Source: Ruminococcus flavefaciens 007c
GTDB taxonomy: Bacteria; Bacillota; Clostridia; Oscillospirales; Ruminococcaceae
Reading direction: 5' to 3'
DNA length: 64,000 bases
NCBI RefSeq assembly: GCF_000571935.1
Contig: NZ_ATAX01000023.1
Coordinates: forward strand, 62,001 to 126,000
How positions within the stretch are numbered: position 1 is the stretch's first letter; each line of letters opens with the position of its first letter. A program made the position numbers and the translations under genes. This document shows, piece after piece, positions 8,789-16,542 of the stretch. The notes beneath the pieces were generated by a model. The model had not been told where the DNA came from, did no database searches, and saw only the letters and a list, made by a program, of their open reading frames with translations.

Positions 8789-9436
8789 TTAAAATCCGTT
8801 TTTGATTAAAAATTCCATTGTAATGCCGCTTTTTTTATTCCCCGTATCAGCAGGTTTCATAAGCTTTTCAACATACTTGCCGATTATGTCGTTTTCAATA
8901 TTTACTGTATCTCCCGCTTTTTTTGTGCCGAGAATGGTCTGCGAAGCGGTATGGGGAATGATAGAAACGCTGAATGAGGTATCGGTGACCTTTGCTACGG
9001 TAAGACTTATACCGTCAATGGCCACAGAACCCTTTTCCACGATATATCTCAGCAGCTCAGGAGCGGCGCTGACAGTGTACCACACAGCTATACCATCGTT
9101 TCTGATGTCTGTGATGCAGCCTGTGCCGTCGATATGTCCCGAGACAATGTGACCGCCGAACCTGCCGTTTGCAGACATAGCCCTTTCAAGATTTACGGGA
9201 CTTCCCGTTGTCAGGCTGCCAAGCGATGAACGGCTGAGAGTTTCATTCATAACGTCTGCACGGAATGTGCCGCCGTCAAAATCAGTAACGGTAAGGCATA
9301 CTCCGTTTACGGCAATACTGTCGCCGATATGAACGTCCACCAGTACCTTTTTTGCCTGTATCTCTATGAAGGATGAGCTTCCCGACCGCTGAACGCGGCT
9401 CACCGTGCCCACTTCTTCGATTATTCCAGTGAACAT
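8789..9436 (-). CDS. ribE: riboflavin synthase (alpha chain)
   Basis: The 215-residue enzyme disproportionates two lumazine molecules into riboflavin and the ribitylaminouracil. It has the expected two similar lumazine-binding halves: MFTGIIEEVG at the start, SIAVNGVCLTV in the first half and SVAIDGISLTV in the second, plus GGHIVSGHIDG. Length is normal. The start ATG shares a base with the ribD stop (TAATG), so the two are translationally coupled. Confidence 0.95.
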   Translation of the reverse strand: MFTGIIEEVGTVSRVQRSGSSSFIEIQAKKVLVDVHIGDSIAVNGVCLTVTDFDGGTFRADVMNETLSRSSLGSLTTGSPVNLERAMSANGRFGGHIVSGHIDGTGCITDIRNDGIAVWYTVSAAPELLRYIVEKGSVAIDGISLTVAKVTDTSFSVSIIPHTASQTILGTKKAGDTVNIENDIIGKYVEKLMKPADTGNKKSGITMEFLIKNGF

Positions 9437-10557
9437 TATTTATAGACCACCTTTCCTTCAATGAGGATATCTTCGCCTATACGCTGTATTTTCGTATTCT
9501 CTATCATGTAGGCATTGTCGGGGGATTTTACTCCCGTACCCTCGACAGGTGATTTTGCATCTCTTCCGCCGAATATTTTCGGGGCTATGTAGGCTTTTAC
9601 CTTGTTGACCAGCTTACGGCGGAACATATCCTCGATGAGCTCGCCGCCCCCTTCAACAAGAATGCTGTCTATATCCATGTCCCTGAGCCTCAGCATTAAA
9701 GTATAGACGTCAACGCTGTTCGGGTTTGGCTTGGTGGATATTACCGTACAGCCCATTTCTTCGAGGATATGACGTTTTTTACGTTTTTCGTCGTTATATC
9801 CTTTGTTGTAGTTGGTCATGGCTATAATAGTCGGAACCTCTTTTGCCGTCTGTACTATCTTGCTTTCAAGGGGGATCCTGAGATTTGAGTCGCATATTAT
9901 CCTTATTGGATCCCTGACGTTTTCAAGTCGGCAGGTGAGCAAGGGATCGTCTGCAAGTACAGTGCCTATACCCACCATTATGGCTGAGTGCCTCAGCCTT
10001 TCACGCTGTACGTCAAGCCGTGCTTCTTCTCCTGTTATCCATTTGGACTCGCCTGTGCGGGTAGCAATCTTGCCGTCCAGTGTCATTGCGTATTTAACCG
10101 TAACGAAAGGCCAGCCTTTGGTGATATAGTGGAAGAATACCTCGTTCAGGGCGTCACATTCATCTTTGAGAATACCCTCGATGACCTCTATGCCGTGTTC
10201 GCGGAGTATCTTCACGCCCTTGCCGTTCACGACGTAATTGGGATCGGCAGAGCCAATGAATACACGCTTTATGCCGTGTTCGATAACAGCATCGGTGCAG
10301 GGCGGCTGCTTTCCGTGATGACAGCAGGGCTCAAGAGTTACGTACATATCCGCTCCCTTGCAGTCTATGCCATTTTCGTCGCAGTATGCAAAGGCAGAGC
10401 GTTCTGCGTGGAGGTCGCCGTATTTCCTGTGATAGCCTCTGCCTATTATCTCGCCGTTTCTGACGATAACAGCTCCCACCATGGGATTAGGGGAGGTGAA
10501 GCCCATACCCTTTTTTGCGAGTTCGATAGCCTCCCGCATAAAATCTTCGTTAGTCAT
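9436..10557 (-). CDS. ribD: bifunctional riboflavin deaminase/reductase
   Basis: The 373-residue protein carries out the second and third steps after GTP opening. Residues 1-145 are the zinc cytidine-deaminase-like domain (GDLHAERSAF with HAE, then EPCCHHGKQPPCT with the zinc cysteines). Residues 150-370 are the NADPH reductase (VTVKYAMTLDGKIAT, VGIGTVLADDP, VEGGGELI). Both catalytic cores are complete. The gene follows the DUF3021-like gene by 55 bases. Confidence 0.96.
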   Translation of the reverse strand: MTNEDFMREAIELAKKGMGFTSPNPMVGAVIVRNGEIIGRGYHRKYGDLHAERSAFAYCDENGIDCKGADMYVTLEPCCHHGKQPPCTDAVIEHGIKRVFIGSADPNYVVNGKGVKILREHGIEVIEGILKDECDALNEVFFHYITKGWPFVTVKYAMTLDGKIATRTGESKWITGEEARLDVQRERLRHSAIMVGIGTVLADDPLLTCRLENVRDPIRIICDSNLRIPLESKIVQTAKEVPTIIAMTNYNKGYNDEKRKKRHILEEMGCTVISTKPNPNSVDVYTLMLRLRDMDIDSILVEGGGELIEDMFRRKLVNKVKAYIAPKIFGGRDAKSPVEGTGVKSPDNAYMIENTKIQRIGEDILIEGKVVYK

Positions 10558-10612
10558 AGTATCTCCTGTAATAGTTTGAAGTAAATGTCAATGAGAATCG
10601 CTGCTATGCTGC

Positions 10613-10996
10613 TTAGTCTTTGGTTTCGTTTTTCTCTCTTTGCGGTATATTGCCGAAGTATCTGATATAAAGGAACAATAAAGCATATACGGCAATAAAT
10701 ACCGGCACAGTAACAGCCAACAGCTTTTTGAAGTGTATCTCACCGCTGATAAAATACGAATAACCGCATCTTATAAAAAGCGTTATTGCAAAGCAGGTCA
10801 GAAAATGGAGCGGTATCCGCAGGATACTTTTCCAATTGAGTATTGCAAATGAAAGTCCGTAAAGTATTGAGGCCGTCAGCCAGATAACTACAGACTTCAT
10901 GGTCTCGTTGAAGCCGTTGTCGATAATGAGCATAGGTGTGAATATCAGCGCACCGAGTCCGACAGACAGAAAGATATTCCGGAAAGTATTTTTCAT
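10613..10996 (-). CDS. DUF3021-like four-helix membrane protein, first gene after the FMN riboswitch
   Basis: The 127-residue protein has four predicted membrane segments (about 8-28, 35-52, 60-82, 92-113) and a charged tail. I chose ATG 10996, because GGAGGGG lies 5 bases upstream and the start falls after the riboswitch terminator. A longer in-frame start at 11086 lies inside the riboswitch aptamer and terminator and is unlikely. The size and helix pattern resemble DUF3021 proteins, which are often found with LytTR regulators, but no LytTR gene is here. Because FMN controls its expression it could help flavin uptake or export; that is inference. Confidence 0.6.
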   Translation of the reverse strand: MKNTFRNIFLSVGLGALIFTPMLIIDNGFNETMKSVVIWLTASILYGLSFAILNWKSILRIPLHFLTCFAITLFIRCGYSYFISGEIHFKKLLAVTVPVFIAVYALLFLYIRYFGNIPQREKNETKD

Positions 10997-11020
10997 AGTC
11001 CCCTCCATATGTATACAAAT

Positions 11021-11043
11021 AGAAAAAGCCCCTGAAATGGGGC
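11021..11043 (-). terminator. intrinsic terminator of the FMN riboswitch
   Basis: On the minus strand GCCCC pairs with GGGGC around a 6-nt loop, followed by TTTTTCT. It lies between the aptamer and the first gene, the layout of a transcription-terminating riboswitch. FMN binding should favour this hairpin and shut off the operon. Confidence 0.8.
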
Positions 11044-11075
11044 GTAAAGTCATATACTGCACTTTGTGCGGCTTA

Positions 11076-11273
11076 TCTTCTTTCATCCGGACTTTACCGT
11101 CGGCTTCGGAATCTCACCGAATCAACCCAAAAGGCTCGCAGGCTCTACTGCCGGTCAGGACTTTCACCTAACCCCGAAGATATAATGTGGATATTCAGTT
11201 ATTCTTCGGGAGCGTATGATGTAAGCGGAGGCACTCCGCCTGTCGGTATGGAATCACACCCTGCCCCGAAGAC
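11076..11273 (-). promoter_or_regulatory. FMN riboswitch (RFN element)
   Basis: Read on the minus strand, the conserved RFN segments occur in order: CTTCGGGGCAGGGTG, ATTCC..ACCG, GTCCTGACCGGCAGTAGAGC, GGTGAGATTCCGAAGCCGAC, GGTAAAGTCCGGATG and AGAAGA. The 5' and 3' ends pair to close the aptamer (TCTTC with GAAGA). The variable arm carries an extra long stem (CCCGAAGA with TCTTCGGG). It controls the ribD-ribE-ribBA-ribH operon through the terminator just downstream. Confidence 0.96.
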
Positions 11274-11279
11274 ATTTAA

Positions 11280-11361
11280 AGTTGAGAATTGAAAGTTTTT
11301 GCATCGCCTTACGGCGATATTATTAAAATTGCCTGTAAAGCAGACACATTAACTCTCAACT
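11280..11361. repeat. MITE-like short inverted-repeat element in the riboflavin leader
   Basis: The ends AGTTGAGAATT (11280-11290) and AACTCTCAACT (11351-11361) form an 11-bp terminal inverted repeat with one mismatch. Inside is a second hairpin, TCGCC-TTA-CGGCGA type. It lies exactly between the riboflavin -10 box and the aptamer. Non-coding elements with TTGAGAATTGA-type ends are common in Clostridia genomes. No other copy is visible in this window, so mobility is inferred only from its form. Confidence 0.45.
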
Positions 11362-11364
11362 GAT

Positions 11365-11393
11365 ATTATATCACTGTGTTATACATTTGTCAA
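11365..11393 (-). promoter_or_regulatory. promoter of the riboflavin operon
   Basis: On the minus strand TTGACA (11393-11388) and TATAAT (11370-11365) are 17 bp apart, a perfect consensus. Transcription should start near 11358, at the edge of the MITE-like element. It is divergent from the promoter at 11401. Confidence 0.88.
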
Positions 11394-11400
11394 TATCCTA

Positions 11401-11429
11401 TTGACTAAAACTGAAAAAAAGGGTATAAT
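11401..11429 (+). promoter_or_regulatory. promoter of the Mrp-family ATPase gene
   Basis: TTGACT (11401-11406) and TATAAT (11424-11429) are spaced by 17 bp. AAGGAG and ATG 11461 follow. Confidence 0.82.
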
Positions 11430-11460
11430 ATATGTATTATATCTTTAAGGAGTGTTTTTA

Positions 11461-12285
11461 ATGAGCGAATGTACACACGATTGCTCAAGCTGCGGAAGCG
11501 ATTGCGGCAGCAGAACAGAGCCGCAGAGCCTGTTGGAGAAGCCCAATGCCATGAGCAGTATCGGCAAGGTCATAGGCGTTGTCAGCGGTAAGGGCGGTGT
11601 TGGTAAGACTCTTGTATCTTCAATGCTTGCAGTTTCCATGCAGCGTCTCGGAAAAAAAGTCGGTATCATGGATGCTGATATTACAGGTCCTTCTATCCCG
11701 AAGGCATTTGGTATCCATCAGAAGGCTGATGCTTGTGAGTTCGGTATAATCCCTGCCAGAACAAAAATGGGACTTGATATCATGTCGATCAATCTTCTTC
11801 TTGAGAACGAGTCTGATCCTGTAGTATGGAGAGGTCCTGTTATAGCAGGAGTTGTAAAGCAGTTCTGGACCGATGTTATATGGAAGGATATTGACTGTCT
11901 CGTAGTTGATATGCCTCCTGGAACAGGAGATGTTCCGCTGACAGTTTTCCAGTCTCTGCCTGTTGACGGTATAGTTATCGTGACCTCGCCTCAGGAGCTG
12001 GTTTCCATGATAGTTGAGAAGGCTGTAAAAATGGCTAAGCTCATGAATATTCCCATTCTCGGTATCATTGAGAATATGAGTTACTTTGAATGTCCTGACT
12101 GCGGCAAGCGTCACAGTATATACGGCGAGAGCCATATCGAGGAGATCGCTGCACAGTATGACATTCCCGTACTTGCAAAGCTTCCTATTGATCCTCAGCT
12201 TGCAAAGCTCTGTGATCAGGGAACAATAGAGCTTTTTGAGGGAGAATGGCTCACAGAGGCTGCCGAGAAGGTCGCTTCATTATAA
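11461..12285 (+). CDS. Mrp/NBP35-family P-loop ATPase, iron-sulfur cluster carrier
   Basis: The 274-residue protein of the MinD/Mrp type probably binds and delivers Fe-S clusters. An N-terminal cysteine cluster (C4, C8, C11, C15; CX3CX2CX3C) resembles the ferredoxin-like motif of NBP35. The P-loop VSGKGGVGKT lies near 42, MPPGTGD marks the switch region, and a CPDCGKRH motif near 205 matches the C-terminal CXXC used for cluster bridging. I prefer ATG 11461 over an in-frame GTG at 11452, because AAGGAG lies 8 bases before the ATG and overlaps the GTG. The gene is monocistronic, with its own promoter and terminator. Confidence 0.9.
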   Translation: MSECTHDCSSCGSDCGSRTEPQSLLEKPNAMSSIGKVIGVVSGKGGVGKTLVSSMLAVSMQRLGKKVGIMDADITGPSIPKAFGIHQKADACEFGIIPARTKMGLDIMSINLLLENESDPVVWRGPVIAGVVKQFWTDVIWKDIDCLVVDMPPGTGDVPLTVFQSLPVDGIVIVTSPQELVSMIVEKAVKMAKLMNIPILGIIENMSYFECPDCGKRHSIYGESHIEEIAAQYDIPVLAKLPIDPQLAKLCDQGTIELFEGEWLTEAAEKVASL

Positions 12286-12295
12286 TAAGATACGG

Positions 12296-12323
12296 AAAGG
12301 ACTGCCAAGGCAGTCCTTTTTTG
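12296..12323 (+). terminator. terminator after the Mrp ATPase
   Basis: AAAGGACTGCC (12296-12306) pairs with GGCAGTCCTTT (12309-12319) and is followed by further T residues. Confidence 0.85.
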
Positions 12324-12388
12324 ATAATATGAGAGCATTCTGTCGTCGTATTATCGAAAACGAAAATGCGTATACAGCCGTGTTCGTA

Positions 12389-12417
12389 TTGATTTTTTCG
12401 GTGTGATATGTTATAAT
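12389..12417 (+). promoter_or_regulatory. promoter of the DAHP synthase gene
   Basis: TTGATT (12389-12394) and TATAAT (12412-12417) are 17 bp apart. The gene starts at 12461. Confidence 0.75.
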
Positions 12418-12460
12418 ATAATGGAAAAACTGACATTATTGCAGAAAGGATAATACCGTT

Positions 12461-13489
12461 ATGAATATGAATTTTAAATGCAAGCTGCCCATACCTGCCG
12501 AGGTAAAAGGGGAGTATCCTGTTTCGGAAGAGCTCAGCAAGGTCATCGCAGAGAGAAACAAGCTTATAGCAGACGTTATCAGAGGAGAAAATGATAGATT
12601 GCTGCTTATTATAGGACCTTGCTCTGCTGATAACGAAGACAGTGTCCTGGATTATATCACACGTCTCAGAGGCGTACAGGAAAAGGTAAGTGATAAGGTA
12701 CTTATAGTTCCGCGTATATATACAAATAAACCCAGAACAACAGGTAAAGGCTATAAAGGTATGCTTCATCAGCCCGATCCCAGCCAGAAGCCTGATATGT
12801 ACAAGGGTATAGTAGCTATACGTAAAATGCACCTCCGCGCCATAGAAGAGACCGGCTTTACCTGTGCAGATGAGATGCTCTATCCTGAGAACCACCGCTA
12901 TCTTAACGATCTTCTGGGTTATGTTGCTGTGGGAGCGCGATCTGTTGAAAATCAGCAGCACAGACTTACTGCCAGCGGACTCAATATACCTGTGGGCATG
13001 AAGAATCCTGTCAGCGGCAGTATCCCTGTTCTTATGAATTCCATTGAGGCTGCTCAGTCAGGACATACTTTCCTTTACAGAGGCTGGGAGGTAAGCACTG
13101 AGGGCAATCCTCTTGCTCATGCCATACTCAGAGGATATGAGAATCATCACAGCCAGAGTATGCCGAACTATCACTATGAAGACCTTCAGCTCCTTTTTGA
13201 GTTTTATGAGAAGAAGGGCTTCAGCAATCCTGCTGCTATTATCGACACCAATCACTGCAATTCCGGAAAGCGCCACCTTGAACAGCCTCGTATAGTCAAG
13301 GAGGTACTGAGCAGCAGAAGATACGACGATAACATCCGCAAGCTTGTAAAGGGCTTTATGATCGAGAGCTATATAGAGGACGGTTCTCAGAAGATAGATG
13401 AGCATATTTACGGTAAGTCGATAACTGACCCATGTCTCGGCTGGGAAAAGACTGAGAGAATGATACTTGATATAGCTGACAGATTATAA
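12461..13489 (+). CDS. aroF: 3-deoxy-7-phosphoheptulonate (DAHP) synthase, class I
   Basis: The 342-residue enzyme condenses phosphoenolpyruvate with erythrose 4-phosphate, the first step of the shikimate pathway. It is the AroFGH type: GPCSADN near residue 52, PRIYTNKPRTTGKGYKG, PVGMKNPVSGS, the NHHSQSMPNY region and IDTNHCNSGKRH with the metal-binding His. Length matches the E. coli isozymes (about 350). Which amino acid inhibits it cannot be told from sequence, so the symbol is generic for the class. No T-box or attenuator is visible upstream. Confidence 0.92.
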   Translation: MNMNFKCKLPIPAEVKGEYPVSEELSKVIAERNKLIADVIRGENDRLLLIIGPCSADNEDSVLDYITRLRGVQEKVSDKVLIVPRIYTNKPRTTGKGYKGMLHQPDPSQKPDMYKGIVAIRKMHLRAIEETGFTCADEMLYPENHRYLNDLLGYVAVGARSVENQQHRLTASGLNIPVGMKNPVSGSIPVLMNSIEAAQSGHTFLYRGWEVSTEGNPLAHAILRGYENHHSQSMPNYHYEDLQLLFEFYEKKGFSNPAAIIDTNHCNSGKRHLEQPRIVKEVLSSRRYDDNIRKLVKGFMIESYIEDGSQKIDEHIYGKSITDPCLGWEKTERMILDIADRL

Positions 13490-13496
13490 TATCGGA

Positions 13497-13534
13497 AAAA
13501 AGCTTTGTTTTTTATTAAAAATGAAGCTTTTTAC
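13497..13534 (+). terminator. possible terminator after the DAHP synthase gene
   Basis: AAAAAGCTT (13497-13505) pairs with AAGCTTTTT (13524-13532), and the loop can pair further (TTTTTATTAAAAA). The stem is AT-rich. A TATAAT at 13537-13542 follows at once and may be the -10 for the next gene, but no good -35 is seen. Confidence 0.5.
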
Positions 13535-13563
13535 ACTATAATCCTCATAAAGGAGGCTTTAAT

Positions 13564-15285
13564 ATGAAGGATAGCGGAAGATTCAGCATACTTTTTCCAT
13601 ATAATAATGAAGTAAGTTTTAAACAGATGTCTGAATGTACGTGCCATGACCTTGGGCTGGATACTTTCTGCAAGGAACTAACCAATGACAGTCTGGAGCA
13701 GCGTATGATAATGAACGTTCTTTCAAATATGACTGCCGATCATCGTACAGCTGTTTACAGGCAGAAGATCTTTGCGGATATTCTCAAGCTTCCTGAAATG
13801 AGAAAACGTTTGTCCGAATTGTTTGAAAAGATCGAATTTATAAGAAAATTCAGCACGAACCGCATGGAATCCGATGAAAACCTCGGTTTCTGGTATCTGA
13901 TGCACCGTGTTGACGAGCTGGACGATTATATAAAATGCGTAGAGGCTATGAAGGAGTGCCTTGCTGAGGAAAAGATTGAGTCTGAGGGACTTATCGGCTT
14001 CAGGGATTACATAGACCAGCTCTATAATGAAGCCTGCTTTGCGGAAATGAAAAAGGATATTGTCGAGCTGAAAGAAAAGACTGGTAATATCCGCAGCGTT
14101 ACTCTCGGCATAAATGTCAATTCGAGATTTGAGGCTGAAAGTCTCGGCCTGATTTCCGTAAACACAAAGCCTTTCAAAAAATCCGGTGTCGTAAGTAATT
14201 TTGCGGATGCCATAACCTCAAAGGATAAGCTCAATGAAGGCAATGAATGGAACGGCGATATGCACTATTATCAGGTCGACAGGCAGCACAGTCGTCAGGT
14301 TTCATCCTTCATAGAAAAAGCAGGTTCATATATGGCAGTAGCGGGAACTCCCATAGTTGACGGCAGGATAAGGGCTACGGTAACCAAGACTCCCGACAGC
14401 GACAATTCGGAGAATTCCACCTTTTATCTTGACAAGGTTCTGAATAAGATGCTCAGTTCCATTGTGAAAAAGCTTAGAGACACACTGAGCAAGTATGCAG
14501 ATATTGCAATAGTCAATATTTCCGAGCTTATTCCGGAGTTTATCTATTATATAAGATTTGCCAAGTTTATCGAGAAGAGTATGGAAAAAGGCTTTGCCTT
14601 CTGCGAAGCCCATACCATAGACGGAAATGATACATCTATGGAGGCTGAAGGACTTTATAATCTGAAGCTTGCCGTTAATGTCGGGAAAATGGATGATATT
14701 GTCTGCAATGACCTTGTTTTTGACAAAAAACATACCATATATATACTTACGGGTGCAAACCGCGGCGGAAAAACCACAATAACCCAAGCGGTGGGCCTTC
14801 TCTATGTGCTGGCTCAGGGCGGTATCTATGTTCCGGCTTCGTCATTCGGATATAAGCCCGTAGACTGTATATATACCCATTTTCCTGCTGATGAGGACAA
14901 GACGCTTGATCTCGGCAGACTGGGCGAGGAATGTGTCAGATTCAGGCAGATTTATTCCGATTGTACCTCTGACAGTCTGCTGCTGCTGAATGAGACCTTT
15001 TCCACAACTTCCTTTGAGGAGGGTTACTATATTGCAAGAGACTCTGTTAGAGCTATTGCCGATAAATCTGTAAGGACAATTTATAATACCCATATGCACA
15101 AGCTTGCTTTTGACGCCGACAGTGAAGGAGAAGGCGTTTCCTCGCTCATCGTTAAGAGCGAGAACGGCAAACGTTCCTTCAAGGTGGAGGTTGCTTCACC
15201 AGAGGGAATGTCATATGCCAAGGATATTGCGGAAAAGTATGGAGTGACGTATGAGATGCTTACCTCTGAGTGCGGAAATAACTGA
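13564..15285 (+). CDS. MutS-family ATPase lacking the mismatch-recognition domain
   Basis: The 573-residue protein has the MutS core and ATPase but no N-terminal mismatch-binding domain, so it is not the repair MutS (about 850 residues). The ATPase lies near residues 385-560: Walker A TGANRGGKTT, signature LDLGRLGEECVRF, Walker B LLLLNETFSTTS and a switch histidine in IYNTHMHKL. The Walker B aspartate is replaced by Asn (LNET), as in some small clostridial MutS paralogues, while the catalytic Glu is kept. Residues 50-370 are mostly helical, matching the lever/clamp of MutS. GGAGG precedes ATG 13564. The role is unknown; other short MutS paralogues act in recombination or branched-DNA processing. 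Confidence 0.82.
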   Translation: MKDSGRFSILFPYNNEVSFKQMSECTCHDLGLDTFCKELTNDSLEQRMIMNVLSNMTADHRTAVYRQKIFADILKLPEMRKRLSELFEKIEFIRKFSTNRMESDENLGFWYLMHRVDELDDYIKCVEAMKECLAEEKIESEGLIGFRDYIDQLYNEACFAEMKKDIVELKEKTGNIRSVTLGINVNSRFEAESLGLISVNTKPFKKSGVVSNFADAITSKDKLNEGNEWNGDMHYYQVDRQHSRQVSSFIEKAGSYMAVAGTPIVDGRIRATVTKTPDSDNSENSTFYLDKVLNKMLSSIVKKLRDTLSKYADIAIVNISELIPEFIYYIRFAKFIEKSMEKGFAFCEAHTIDGNDTSMEAEGLYNLKLAVNVGKMDDIVCNDLVFDKKHTIYILTGANRGGKTTITQAVGLLYVLAQGGIYVPASSFGYKPVDCIYTHFPADEDKTLDLGRLGEECVRFRQIYSDCTSDSLLLLNETFSTTSFEEGYYIARDSVRAIADKSVRTIYNTHMHKLAFDADSEGEGVSSLIVKSENGKRSFKVEVASPEGMSYAKDIAEKYGVTYEMLTSECGNN

Positions 15286-15315
15286 ATAAAAGGGCAAAAA
15301 CGGGTTGTGTACTTA

Positions 15316-15344
15316 TTGACATTGAAGTATATATATGCTATAAT
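15316..15344 (+). promoter_or_regulatory. promoter of the flippase-like gene
   Basis: TTGACA (15316-15321) and TATAAT (15339-15344) are 17 bp apart, with TGC before the -10. It is close to full consensus. Confidence 0.87.
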
Positions 15345-15394
15345 TTAAGTCTGATGACTACAACTTCTTGCCTTTTTATGCGGAGGTGACATAA

Positions 15395-16441
15395 ATAAAG
15401 AAATTTCTTAAATATGCACTGAATGTAAGTCTTATTCTTGTTATAACTCTTCTGACGCTCCATCTGATCTTCAAGGAGCAGGAGCTGCCCGAGATAATCC
15501 GCGATCTGAGAAGTGCAAATACCTCATGGATCATATGCGGTGCTGCAGCGGCCGTGCTTTTTGTAGCAGGTGAGTCGGTGATAATACATTATATGCTCAG
15601 AGTCCTTGAACAGAAAATAAGCTTTTTCAAATGTCTTAAATACTCCTTTATCGGCTTTTTTTTCAGCTATATCACACCTTCTTCGACAGGCGGACAGCCC
15701 ATGCAGATGTACCATATGAAGAAGGATAAGATTAAAATAGGTTATTCTACGCTTATAATGCTTTTGATAACCATTGCGTATAAATCTGTCCTTATTATTA
15801 TGGCACTGGGGTTTATGATGTTTAATTTCGGGACTGTAGTTAAGTATTCGGCGGATATGAAATGGCTTATCGTTCTTGGCTTTGTACTCAATTTGTTCTT
15901 TATTGCTTTGCTGCTGCTGGTATTTATCAAGCCTATCTGGGCAAGAGCTCTTGGTATCAAGACAGTCGGACTTCTTGTAAAAATGAAGATAATGAAGAAG
16001 AAAAACAAGGATAAGTACACCGAAAAGCTCATCAGGATATGTGATACCTATGCCATGGGAGCTGACTATATAAAGAAAAACCTTTCGGTAGTATTCAACG
16101 TTTTTGTGCTTACAGCCATACAAAGAACCTTTCTTTTTTCAATTACATGGATAGTTTATAAGGCTTACGGCCTGAGCGGTATGAGCTTTATGGATATGCT
16201 GACTCTTCAGATCCTTATAGCCGTTGCAGTTGAGATGCTGCCTTTGCCCGGTGCCGCAGGTATTTCCGAGGGCTGTTTTCTGCTGACGTTTACAGGTATA
16301 TTCGGAAATGATCTTGTAAAGCCTGCACTTCTTATCAGCCGCGGACTCAACTTCTATCTGATACTTCTTATCGGTGCTGTTGTGACTTTTACGGTACATA
16401 TTATCAATATTAGAAAAGAAAAGAGAACAACTATACAATAA
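15395..16441 (+). CDS. UPF0104/LPG-synthase-TM family membrane protein (flippase-like), apparent AUA start
   Basis: The 348-residue protein with about eight membrane segments is of the family that also forms the flippase half of MprF. It carries the family motif KYSFIGFFFSYITPSSTGGQP near residues 85-105. The frame is closed by TAA at 15392-15394 directly before ATA 15395. From the ATA the protein reads KKFLKYALNVSLILV, with a first membrane helix and the conserved IIRDLRSANTSW stretch. GGAGGTGAC lies 8 bases before the ATA. The first standard start in frame is GTG 15554, which has no ribosome site and would cut off the first helix. So initiation at AUA is the simplest reading. Function is probably lipid or lipid-linked sugar translocation (inference). 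Confidence 0.8.
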   Translation: MKKFLKYALNVSLILVITLLTLHLIFKEQELPEIIRDLRSANTSWIICGAAAAVLFVAGESVIIHYMLRVLEQKISFFKCLKYSFIGFFFSYITPSSTGGQPMQMYHMKKDKIKIGYSTLIMLLITIAYKSVLIIMALGFMMFNFGTVVKYSADMKWLIVLGFVLNLFFIALLLLVFIKPIWARALGIKTVGLLVKMKIMKKKNKDKYTEKLIRICDTYAMGADYIKKNLSVVFNVFVLTAIQRTFLFSITWIVYKAYGLSGMSFMDMLTLQILIAVAVEMLPLPGAAGISEGCFLLTFTGIFGNDLVKPALLISRGLNFYLILLIGAVVTFTVHIINIRKEKRTTIQ

Positions 16442-16447
16442 CATCTG

Positions 16448-16470
16448 CTCCGCTTCAGGCGGAGTTTTTT
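16448..16470 (+). terminator. terminator after the flippase-like gene
   Basis: CTCCGC (16448-16453) pairs with GCGGAG (16459-16464), followed by TTTTTT. Confidence 0.85.
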
Positions 16471-16494
16471 ATTGTCAAATATTCGTAAAATATC

Positions 16495-16523
16495 TTGCAT
16501 TTTGGATTTTAATGCTGTATAAT
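16495..16523 (+). promoter_or_regulatory. promoter of the ExbB/ExbD-like operon
   Basis: TTGCAT (16495-16500) and TATAAT (16518-16523) are 17 bp apart. The first gene follows at 16543, leaving a very short leader. Confidence 0.75.
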
Positions 16524-16542
16524 AAAGATTGAGGTGATACTA

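Noticed and set aside
10613..11086. A 157-residue version of the DUF3021-like protein starting at 11086
   Set aside because: That ATG is inside the last conserved segment of the FMN aptamer, and the frame runs through the riboswitch terminator. The ATG at 10996 has a strong site.
15554..16441. The flippase-like gene starting at GTG 15554
   Set aside because: No ribosome site precedes it and it would lose the first membrane helix and conserved residues encoded by the 53 upstream codons.
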